From the IMG/VR virus record IMGVR_UViG_3300042479_001509, positions 1 through 39,588 of that record: a stretch of 39,588 nucleotides of DNA; one strand, given 5' to 3'. The notes below the pieces were generated by a model. The model saw only the letters and a list, made by a program, of their open reading frames with translations, was not told the origin of the DNA and did no database searches. Source of the stretch: a virus. Position 1 is the first letter of the stretch, and every line of letters begins with the position of its first letter. This document shows positions 29,136 through 35,757 of this stretch, one piece after another. The position numbers and the translations under genes are program-made.

Positions 29136-30127
29136 TATACTGGACTCATTAATTTTGTTAATGCTGACGTAATCGGCGACATGGATATTTTTTCACCCAC
29201 AGCAACTAAACTCTGTGGTGATACTTGAGTTGTTGTAGTTCCACCCAACTCAGTTTTTAAGGCTTCTTGACCCTCAGGAGTTGATTCATACTGTTTCATT
29301 GCCGCTAACATCTGTTCCTCACCCATCATACCTGAAAGTTCTTCAGGTCCAACAAAATTTCCAACACCCAATTTATCTAAAAACCCAAGATAGAATTTTG
29401 TTTGACCCATTAGTACTCTTGTTCTTAAAGAACTTTTCCCAAACAGGTCAGAAAATCTACCTAAACCAAGACCACCCCCATAAAGGAATCTTTGGAGGAT
29501 ATTTGGTTTACCTAATATTGCTGGGTCCATAAACTTTTCTCTTTTCAAAGCTGTTTCCAAACCTTGAACCAATTTCATTTGTTCTTGTGGTGTTTTATTT
29601 ACCATTAAACGTCTAACACCCATGGACCTTCTTGACGCACTACTGAATAAGTTTACCCAACTTTGTAGAGTCTTTTTAAACCCTGATAATAATCCTCCCA
29701 TATTTGGAATTTTATCAATTACTGTGTCAACTCTTGAAGTCCAATTTTGAGCGGTTTTAAATAATATGTTTGCAGGTCCTTCAACTTTTTCTAACATCTT
29801 AAGATTCTTGAGAGCCAATTCAGTATTACCAGCATTAATGGCTTTTTCAGCATTTCTAAGGTACTTAGTCCCTTGACTTCCGGCTTTCATGGTTCCTATA
29901 GCAGTTTTACCAACCACATCACCAATATATGGTACTGCGGATATTAAAGACAAAAACGCAAATAGGGTGTCACCTTGTTTATAATAAGAAATGGCATTTA
30001 CAAAGTCAGTAATTCCTGTTGGGTCAACAATACCAACAACATCCAAAACAGTATTCAACCAATAAGCTTCATTAAGGTTTTGTTTCAACCCTTCAAGTTG
30101 ATTTTCAGTTATCAAAATTTGACTCAT
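29135..30127 (-). CDS. Probable virion protein with ITENQ tag and hydrophobic segment
   Basis: 330 aa. Starts MSQILITENQLEGLKQNLNE. Residues about 25-85 (VVGIVDPTGITDFVNAISYY, TLFAFLSLISAVPYIGDVVG) look like the membrane-active region seen in some phage entry proteins and polymorphic toxins. The rest is helical and basic, ending in Thr/Gln-rich sequence. TTATAAATA at 30152-30160 precedes it. Together with the PG-binding and Dps-like genes it may form a set of head or tail proteins delivered into the host. Function is inferred only. Confidence 0.72.
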   Translation of the reverse strand: MSQILITENQLEGLKQNLNEAYWLNTVLDVVGIVDPTGITDFVNAISYYKQGDTLFAFLSLISAVPYIGDVVGKTAIGTMKAGSQGTKYLRNAEKAINAGNTELALKNLKMLEKVEGPANILFKTAQNWTSRVDTVIDKIPNMGGLLSGFKKTLQSWVNLFSSASRRSMGVRRLMVNKTPQEQMKLVQGLETALKREKFMDPAILGKPNILQRFLYGGGLGLGRFSDLFGKSSLRTRVLMGQTKFYLGFLDKLGVGNFVGPEELSGMMGEEQMLAAMKQYESTPEGQEALKTELGGTTTTQVSPQSLVAVGEKISMSPITSALTKLMSPV

Positions 30128-30151
30128 GATTTTTTAAATAAAAATATCTAC

Positions 30152-30161
30152 TTATAAATAC
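30152..30161. promoter_or_regulatory. TTATAAATAC box between divergent genes
   Basis: TTATAAATAC precedes the plus-strand ATG at 30163 by 1 nt and reads GTATTTATAA toward the minus-strand virion gene ~24 nt away. Confidence 0.4.
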
Positions 30162-30162
30162 T

Positions 30163-30315
30163 ATGATACAACTTAATATAAAGGTTGGTGACACAATTTT
30201 GATAGGTAGATTCAAAAATAAAAAGGTGATAGTAAAAACTATCACCCTTGACCAACATGGTTTACCATTGGTAAACGGAAAACCAATTTGTAATTTTCGT
30301 TACTCAAAAGAGTAG
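30163..30315 (+). CDS. Small conserved-type phage protein, 50 aa
   Basis: ATG at 30163: MIQLNIKVGDTILIGRFKNK then KVIVKTITLDQHGLPLVNGK, PICNFRYSKE and TAG. It is a compact SH3-like barrel pattern (GDTILIGRFKNKKVIVK) of a type I believe recurs in large phage genomes. It may bind nucleic acid or a partner protein. The TTATAAATA box ends 1-2 nt before the start. Confidence 0.72.
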   Translation: MIQLNIKVGDTILIGRFKNKKVIVKTITLDQHGLPLVNGKPICNFRYSKE

Positions 30316-30325
30316 AACAGTTGGA

Positions 30326-31204
30326 TTAAACCACCTCAATTGGTTTTTCAGGAAATTCTATAACCTGTTGTCTTTTTTGTTGAACAAAAAACCCAACCCT
30401 TTCATTAGCCACTTTGGAGTAGTTAGAACTGATTTCAATACCAATCCAACGACGGTCTAAAGTCTCGGCAGCAACCATACTTGTACCTGAACCAGCAAAC
30501 GGGTCAAGGACAATATCATTCTTATATGTGAGAATCTTAATTGCCTTGGTTGGGATATCCATTGAGAAGGTCGCCTTTGTCAATGAACGAGTATCGGCAA
30601 AATAATTCCACTGTCCAAATACCAAATCAATAAACTCACGTTTCTGTTGTTCGGTATACATCATCTTGGGTCTCATGTTACCGTCTTTACCTTCAACCTC
30701 ACCCATCTCACCAACCCATTCAGGTTGTCCTTTAACAATCTTAATATGTTTCTTCTTATACGCCAAGATAACACATTCCTTTGGATTGTAGATGTAAGGT
30801 GCCGAGGGACTCATCCATGACCCCCAAGCTGTGGTACGACTTCTGTGTGGTGATTCTTCTTCAAGGTCCACAACTCCGAAGAACTTGTAACCAATCTGTT
30901 TCATAATTTGCCATACCTCACTCAACATGAAGATTCTTCCACCCTTGGCTTGTCGGTTAATCTCATACGGGATATTCAAAGCAATCCTGCCGTCATCTTT
31001 CAACACACGGTATGCTTGTTCCATCCAGGAATATGTAAATTTAACATATTCCTCCCAAACCATATCATCATCGTGAACATCATATTCAATCCCGACACCA
31101 TATGGTGGTGATGTCACAATCAAATCTACAGACCCTTCTTCCATGGTCTTCATCACTTCAATACAATCTCCGTTTACTATTTTTCCTAAATAATTTTCTG
31201 TCAT
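30326..31204 (-). CDS. DNA N4-cytosine/N6-adenine methyltransferase
   Basis: 292 aa, beta-class order: GKIVNGDCIEVMKTMEEGSV, then TSPPYG (31-36, motif IV) before DPFAGSGT (234-241, motif I, AdoMet binding). SPPY favours N4-cytosine modification, but N6-adenine is possible. GIEISSNYSKVANERV follows as motif II/III. No restriction partner is visible nearby, so it probably protects phage DNA or changes its regulation. Starts at 31202-31204, 2 nt after a small gene on the same strand. Confidence 0.93.
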   Translation of the reverse strand: MTENYLGKIVNGDCIEVMKTMEEGSVDLIVTSPPYGVGIEYDVHDDDMVWEEYVKFTYSWMEQAYRVLKDDGRIALNIPYEINRQAKGGRIFMLSEVWQIMKQIGYKFFGVVDLEEESPHRSRTTAWGSWMSPSAPYIYNPKECVILAYKKKHIKIVKGQPEWVGEMGEVEGKDGNMRPKMMYTEQQKREFIDLVFGQWNYFADTRSLTKATFSMDIPTKAIKILTYKNDIVLDPFAGSGTSMVAAETLDRRWIGIEISSNYSKVANERVGFFVQQKRQQVIEFPEKPIEVV

Positions 31205-31205
31205 T

Positions 31206-31406
31206 TTAATATATTGTTACTTTGTGGTCTCTTACAATAATAGGATTTTCTGTTTCAAATTCCAACCATGCTTGACCACCGTCTAAGAATGTTTTTGTTT
31301 TAACCGATACCTGAAATTCAAGACACCTGATTGTAAGTTTTTTATCCTCGGATTGTATTACCCAACCGACTTCCATGGAACCTGTCGCAGCCAATCTGTA
31401 CTTCAT
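31206..31406 (-). CDS. Small hypothetical protein, 66 aa
   Basis: ATG at 31404-31406 in a TGATG overlap with the upstream stop: MKYRLAATGSMEVGWVIQSE. Beta-strand rich (KKLTIRCLEFQVSVKTKTFL, WLEFETENPIIVRDHKVTIY). No domain recognised; tightly packed between another small beta-rich gene and the methyltransferase. Confidence 0.65.
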   Translation of the reverse strand: MKYRLAATGSMEVGWVIQSEDKKLTIRCLEFQVSVKTKTFLDGGQAWLEFETENPIIVRDHKVTIY

Positions 31407-31621
31407 CACTCAATAACCAAACAACAATCTTCAATGGTAATTTTTTTAGCATTACAAGTAATATGACCTGTTTCTCTACCATCATCTCTATACCCGCTAG
31501 AAGAGTTTATCTGACACAGAAATTCTATTGAATCAACTTTTAAAAGTTGTTTATCAATAAACACTTTCCATGGTCTGTCTCCGTTTTTGTGGTTTGAATT
31601 ATATCGTACCTCAACCAACAT
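31406..31621 (-). CDS. Small hypothetical protein, 71 aa
   Basis: MLVEVRYNSNHKNGDRPWKV starts a beta-rich protein with FIDKQLLKVDSIEFLCQINS and a Cys-rich end (HITCNAKKITIEDCCLVIE). It has the same general layout as the next gene (strand-rich with a C-terminal I/V strand), so the two may be old duplicates. Overlaps DUF3310 by 11 nt. Confidence 0.65.
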   Translation of the reverse strand: MLVEVRYNSNHKNGDRPWKVFIDKQLLKVDSIEFLCQINSSSGYRDDGRETGHITCNAKKITIEDCCLVIE

Positions 31622-31838
31622 TTTCTAAATTATCAATCTTCCTTTGAAGATACCAAAGAGCTTTTTTTAAGTCTTGTAATTCTTTATCACTACCTTTCTT
31701 ACCAGCCCTTGAGATATACTTCACCGTATTCCCAAGATGGAAGTCAAGTTCCCAAGCCTCAATTACTTTGATGGCCTCATACATATTATCCTCACCCCCA
31801 TAATGAACCGGGTGGTTTACCATTTCATTTAATGACAT
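31611..31838 (-). CDS. DUF3310 family protein
   Basis: 75 aa. VNHPVHYGGEDNMYEAIKVI (7-26), HLGNTVKYISRAGKKG (about 34-49) and LKKALWYLQRKID (about 57-69) match DUF3310, a family widespread in phages and sometimes called SaV-like kinase. It is thought to act in nucleotide metabolism, but its biochemistry is not settled. Complete length for the family. Confidence 0.92.
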   Translation of the reverse strand: MSLNEMVNHPVHYGGEDNMYEAIKVIEAWELDFHLGNTVKYISRAGKKGSDKELQDLKKALWYLQRKIDNLENVG

Positions 31839-31839
31839 A

Positions 31840-32058
31840 TTATCTTAAAGTAATGTAATAATTTTTTAGTTTAATTGATTTTTTGTATCCGTTCCTAACA
31901 GAAAACAAAGGGTTTTTAGTCCAACATATTTTGTATGAAAAGATTCCTATCCACCCATTTTCTTCTGACCTAACCAAAGAAAAGATATATTTCTTTCCCC
32001 AAGTCAAATGAATCTCATTGATAAATTTATTCTTGAGTCGATATAGTTTTAATGACAT
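31840..32058 (-). CDS. Small basic hypothetical protein, 72 aa
   Basis: MSLKLYRLKNKFINEIHLTW then KKYIFSLVRSEENGWIGIFS, TKNPLFSVRNGYKKSIKLKN. Strongly basic and beta-rich. No family. Start lies 32 nt inside the upstream gene. Confidence 0.58.
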   Translation of the reverse strand: MSLKLYRLKNKFINEIHLTWGKKYIFSLVRSEENGWIGIFSYKICWTKNPLFSVRNGYKKSIKLKNYYITLR

Positions 32059-32227
32059 AATATTTTGAAGCTAATGGAGTTTCAATTATTAGACCCTGTG
32101 ATACAAGGTCTTCCAAATACTTTTCTGTAGTCTCCAAGTCCTCCTTCAAAATATATCGTGAGATGTACGATATGTGAAGGGGTCTCCGTAGTTTTAAAAG
32201 GAGACTATTTAGTTTTTTTTCGTCCAT
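32027..32227 (-). CDS. Small winged-helix-like protein, 66 aa
   Basis: MDEKKLNSLLLKLRRPLHIS, then YISRYILKEDLETTEKYLED and LVSQGLIIETPLASKYYVIK: the helix-helix-turn-helix-wing order of a winged-HTH (LTTEKYLEDLVSQGLI-type recognition helix followed by a beta wing). Possibly a small transcription regulator. Overlaps both neighbours. Confidence 0.65.
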   Translation of the reverse strand: MDEKKLNSLLLKLRRPLHISYISRYILKEDLETTEKYLEDLVSQGLIIETPLASKYYVIKTISTQE

Positions 32228-32435
32228 AAGATTTCTTCTCTACTTCTTTTGATTTCTTTTTCTTTGGCTCCTCCATCACAACCTCTTTCTCACCTGTTGA
32301 ACCTTTAAACTCAGACTTGGAGATGTAATTCCAATATCCTGTTGATACTCTACGCTCAGCGTCTTTGTCTACAACACGCAGCATGTGACCCTCTTTGTAA
32401 GGTCCTGTTGATTTTATCGCTTTAATACATTTCAT
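32205..32435 (-). CDS. Small phage protein with basic tail, 76 aa
   Basis: MKCIKAIKSTGPYKEGHMLR then VVDKDAERRVSTGYWNYISK forms a small beta-barrel-like head of a type I believe is common in phages (RVxDxxAxxxVxxGxWxYxxKSE), followed by a Lys-rich tail (EEPKKKKSKEVEKKSYGRKK) that may bind nucleic acid. Confidence 0.72.
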   Translation of the reverse strand: MKCIKAIKSTGPYKEGHMLRVVDKDAERRVSTGYWNYISKSEFKGSTGEKEVVMEEPKKKKSKEVEKKSYGRKKTK

Positions 32436-32641
32436 AAAAATAAATTTTGGTTTTGTTTTTTAAGTGTGGAAAAGATTTGAGATTCATCGTGACCCTGTTG
32501 AAATAAATTAAAAACATCAGATGATATGGTATCCATAAAAATAAAAGCATCCACCCTCGGAGAGAACAGAGTCTTTAAATCGGAATTTTCCAAATGAACT
32601 TTTACCGTCTTTTGGTCTACGAATCGTTTTGTGAATCCCAT
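32432..32641 (-). CDS. Small hypothetical protein, 69 aa
   Basis: MGFTKRFVDQKTVKVHLENS then DLKTLFSPRVDAFIFMDTIS and FNLFQQGHDESQIFSTLKKQ. It overlaps the next gene by 4 nt. No recognised family. Confidence 0.6.
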   Translation of the reverse strand: MGFTKRFVDQKTVKVHLENSDLKTLFSPRVDAFIFMDTISSDVFNLFQQGHDESQIFSTLKKQNQNLFL

Positions 32642-32650
32642 GAGACAATA

Positions 32651-33436
32651 TTAGGAAATAATTTTTAGACTGTCAAACGATTCCCAATCTTCTTTTGGAA
32701 CACTTTGAAGGATATATGCCAATAGTTTTCTCTTTAACATCGGAACCAAAGTCTGTTCAAATGGGAAGTTTTCATTGGTCTCTACCTCAAATATCGGTAA
32801 CTTGGTGAAATCTACCAAGTCCTTCCACGATGTCGCATCTTTTACTAACGTGGTAACTCGTTGACCTTGGGGGTCACCACTCCATACCATATCAAAATAA
32901 ATCTTGGCGTCTGATTTGGTTCTCTTCATCTTTCTAATTGAATACTCCCACAAAAATACTTGTTTCTTACTTTTGTTGGGGTAATAGATGTATCCGTGAC
33001 CAAACCCCATATTGTCTTTGTTTTTCTTTAGATTGATTGCTGTTGATTCATATACTATGGACCAAATGGACTTTCCAATATTAAAAGTGTCCATCAATCT
33101 GTTACCAGAAAAAACCAATGTCTTTTCTAACTCACTGAAATCACTGTCTTGTAGTTCGGGTAACTTAAGTGGTTGAAGTTCTTTCAAGAGAATCTCATCA
33201 TCACAAGATTCAAATTTCTTTTTTGTTTGTAGTAACCTTTTTTCTTTAACTAAAGATTGAACATTCGCTAAGTGAAGTGCCAACTCAACAAAATCAGGAT
33301 AAATTTTAAACTCGTCAAAATTTTCCTCACATTTTTGAATGTAATTAAGTAAGGTATATTTGTTATACTCAAAATCTATTGGTTGCGAGAGCATCCAATC
33401 AGGATTTAATTTAAATGATTTTTTCTTCCTCGCCAT
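32651..33436 (-). CDS. Conserved-type phage protein of unknown function, 261 aa
   Basis: MARKKKSFKLNPDWMLSQPI then DFEYNKYTLLNYIQKCEENF and PDFVELALHLANVQSLVKEK form a helical N-terminal half; the C-terminal half is alpha/beta (VFLWEYSIRKMKR, KIYFDMVWSGDPQGQRVTTL). I recognise the style of a protein found in other large Bacteroidetes phages but not its role. No signal or membrane segment. Confidence 0.72.
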   Translation of the reverse strand: MARKKKSFKLNPDWMLSQPIDFEYNKYTLLNYIQKCEENFDEFKIYPDFVELALHLANVQSLVKEKRLLQTKKKFESCDDEILLKELQPLKLPELQDSDFSELEKTLVFSGNRLMDTFNIGKSIWSIVYESTAINLKKNKDNMGFGHGYIYYPNKSKKQVFLWEYSIRKMKRTKSDAKIYFDMVWSGDPQGQRVTTLVKDATSWKDLVDFTKLPIFEVETNENFPFEQTLVPMLKRKLLAYILQSVPKEDWESFDSLKIIS

Positions 33437-33463
33437 TTACATAAGAATAAAACACCATTTTAT

Positions 33464-34492
33464 TTATTCAACTCTTATGATAAAATAAAGAACACCCTCT
33501 ACTTTTTGTTCATCAACTTTGCCATCATAATGAGACATTATCTCATAACCATCACTATCAATCCACCCTTCAATTAACTCATCTTCATTAATAAAGTTTG
33601 AAAGTTCTAAATCCCATTCCCTAATAAAACTTAAACTATCGTCCATAACATCATTTACCCTCTCCTCAATTATTTGGTTAATTAAATCATCAGGAAAATC
33701 ACCTTCAGGACTTTCTTCTATTTCTTCTATCTTTTGCTCAAACTCATAGATGGCATTATCTTCCAATTGGGATATTTTATTTTCAAATACCCCACGTAAT
33801 TCTCTTGGCGACTTTTCCATTAATTGTTGCAAATTAACAATCTCACCCTTAACTTTTTCAATCTGATAATTTAAATACTTTATTTCATTATCTTGAACAT
33901 ATGAAGTTTCTCTCTGTGACTCGTCCAACCAACTTTCAGGGTCTTGGTAAATCAAATCATTGTACATGTCCTCAGCATATCTTTGAACACTATCATCATC
34001 AATATAATTTTCAAGAAAACTTTTTGAGAAAAAATTTATACCCTCACTTTCAATAATTTGTTTGGCGTATTCCTCAGCAGACCACTTTAATTCTCTTTCA
34101 TTACCTATTGCATATTGGCTATTGTCCCATGAAGTTTCAAAAATTTCCATATTACTATAGAATTCTTCATTTTTTGGGGTAATATCGTACACATCGTAAT
34201 AATCATCAAACTCAGATAACTCTTCATCAATTTGTTCTAACTGTTGTTGTAAACTAGTCTTTAACCCTTGAGTGTCATTCTGTATTTCATCCTCAATTTG
34301 ACTTTTTCTTAACTCAAGTTGTTTTTTTCTTTCTTTACCTTCTTCATCCAATGCATTTATCTCATTACTATACACCAAATGGTCAAATAAAGCATGTGCC
34401 ATTAATCCTTCTTTGGGACAATCAGGTCCTAATTTCCACAGGTCCTTCTCTCTTCTTAATTCTGCACTGATATTATTTACTTCTGAACTCAT
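33464..34492 (-). CDS. Large acidic coiled-coil protein, 342 aa
   Basis: Starts MSSEVNNISAELRREKDLWK. Long heptad-like helices: about 50-95 (KERKKQLELRKSQIEDEIQN ... LQQQLEQIDEELSEFDD) and about 205-255 (NEIKYLNYQIEKVKGEIVNL). Extremely rich in Glu and Asp. It may be a structural or scaffolding protein. A TATTTATC box is near its start. It faces the small GCGCK gene across a short divergent region. No family recognised. Confidence 0.72.
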   Translation of the reverse strand: MSSEVNNISAELRREKDLWKLGPDCPKEGLMAHALFDHLVYSNEINALDEEGKERKKQLELRKSQIEDEIQNDTQGLKTSLQQQLEQIDEELSEFDDYYDVYDITPKNEEFYSNMEIFETSWDNSQYAIGNERELKWSAEEYAKQIIESEGINFFSKSFLENYIDDDSVQRYAEDMYNDLIYQDPESWLDESQRETSYVQDNEIKYLNYQIEKVKGEIVNLQQLMEKSPRELRGVFENKISQLEDNAIYEFEQKIEEIEESPEGDFPDDLINQIIEERVNDVMDDSLSFIREWDLELSNFINEDELIEGWIDSDGYEIMSHYDGKVDEQKVEGVLYFIIRVE

Positions 34493-34558
34493 TACAATTG
34501 ATAAATATTAGGATATGTTTATATTTATAATCAATAAACCTTTAATTTAAATAAAGTC

Positions 34559-34702
34559 ATGGGATGCGGTTGTAAAAACAAAAACAACACTAACACAAAT
34601 CAGATTCAAGCGCCAGTGGTTAAACCCCAGGCTCAACCTGTTAATGAAAACATCAAAGATGCCATTAAAAGAACAGTAGAAAAGTATTACGTAAAGAAAT
34701 AA
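34559..34702 (+). CDS. Small MGCGCK-type phage protein, 47 aa
   Basis: ATG at 34559: MGCGCKNKNNTNTNQIQAPV then VKPQAQPVNENIKDAIKRTV and EKYYVKK, TAA at 34700-34702. Starting with G-C-G-C-K and running into Asn/Gln/Pro-rich sequence is a layout I believe recurs in small proteins of large phages. The two N-terminal Cys could bind metal or be modified. A terminator 24 nt downstream supports an independent unit. Confidence 0.72.
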   Translation: MGCGCKNKNNTNTNQIQAPVVKPQAQPVNENIKDAIKRTVEKYYVKK

Positions 34703-34726
34703 ACTAATCTGAGATGTTTTTTAGTG

Positions 34727-34753
34727 AAGGGTGGAGAAATCTACCCTTTTTTT
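34727..34753 (+). terminator. Rho-independent terminator after MGCGCK gene
   Basis: AAGGGT pairs with ACCCTT (extra G-A/T-C pairs inside, 10-nt loop region) followed by T-run. It lies between the small gene and the ATG of the next gene, so the next gene needs its own promoter. Confidence 0.75.
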
Positions 34754-34754
34754 G

Positions 34755-34763
34755 TATTTATAA
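34755..34763 (+). promoter_or_regulatory. TATTTATAA box before 329-aa gene
   Basis: TATTTATAA lies directly after the terminator and 4 nt before the ATG at 34768. Because transcription from upstream stops at the terminator, this is a good candidate for an actual promoter element. Confidence 0.5.
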
Positions 34764-34767
34764 AAAT

Positions 34768-35757
34768 ATGGCACTTATTGATTTAGCAATTAAAGATTTC
34801 AACGAGGGTGATTACGACCTAATTGAAACAGCATTTAATGGCGATATATTCTCATTCTTTAATTATGCTGATAAAAGAGGTAAATTTGATGAAATTATTG
34901 CCGATGATTATAATCACAACGATTATGAAAACGATTACACTCTGTGGGTTTCTAATAACAAACCAGAAATTTTCCGTAAACTTATTGAAGACAAATTATC
35001 CGATGTGAAATACATTGATGGTAAATGGTATTTTATAACATCTGATAGGGGAGATTTATCCAAACTTTATTGTGACAGTAGAGATATTAGTCGTGAAACA
35101 ATAGAATCTATATTGTCAGGAGAATATGATAGTTCTGATTATTGGGATTCAGGAATAGATGTCTATGACAACGTAATTGATGATTTAAATGACCAAAACA
35201 AACAAACTTTAATTGAAAAATTATTAGAGGAATTGAAAGATGAAAGAATTACACCGTCAACAGATTTATTAGAAGAAATTGCATCGTCACAAGGTCATGA
35301 TGAATATGTATCTTTAGATACTGAAACATTAAATAGAATAATAGATGATAAAGATTCTATAAAAGAAATCCTACCCGATGATTTAGACAGTGAGTTAATA
35401 AGTTTATATTGGAGTGCATATAATGCCGCATATGAAGATGAACTCTACAAATCTATTTGGGGTGAACTTGATTCTATATTTGAAGGTAATGGTGAATGGA
35501 CTCAAACACCATCCCCTTTTGATAAAAATAAATTTATCCAAGCATTTAAAATACCTTTTATTAATTTGGAATCAATTGTAAAAGATTATCTTGAGGATAA
35601 TCTTAGATATAGAGATAGAACCTTGGAGTATTGGGGTAACATCATTGATATAATAGATGATACTCATGAGTGTTTAAGAGTTAGAGTCCCTGAATATGCA
35701 GATTGGACTGATACTAAAGAAAATATTAATTCTCTTTACAACGATTACATTTCTTAA
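34768..35757 (+). CDS. Large acidic hypothetical protein, 329 aa
   Basis: The frame is open from 34714, but the first 18 codons run through the terminator, so the ATG at 34768 (MALIDLAIKDFNEGDYDLIE) is preferred. Strongly acidic and helical with many Asp/Glu/Tyr (DDYNHNDYENDYTLWV, EEIASSQGHDEYVSLDTETL, LVKDYLEDNLRYRDR-like end). The acidic helical style resembles the divergent 342-aa gene. No family. It overlaps the fibre gene tail-to-tail by 4 nt. Confidence 0.72.
   Translation: MALIDLAIKDFNEGDYDLIETAFNGDIFSFFNYADKRGKFDEIIADDYNHNDYENDYTLWVSNNKPEIFRKLIEDKLSDVKYIDGKWYFITSDRGDLSKLYCDSRDISRETIESILSGEYDSSDYWDSGIDVYDNVIDDLNDQNKQTLIEKLLEELKDERITPSTDLLEEIASSQGHDEYVSLDTETLNRIIDDKDSIKEILPDDLDSELISLYWSAYNAAYEDELYKSIWGELDSIFEGNGEWTQTPSPFDKNKFIQAFKIPFINLESIVKDYLEDNLRYRDRTLEYWGNIIDIIDDTHECLRVRVPEYADWTDTKENINSLYNDYIS

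Noticed and set aside
30326-31204. Restriction-modification system with the DNA methyltransferase
   Set aside because: No restriction endonuclease-like gene is visible nearby; the neighbours are small phage genes.
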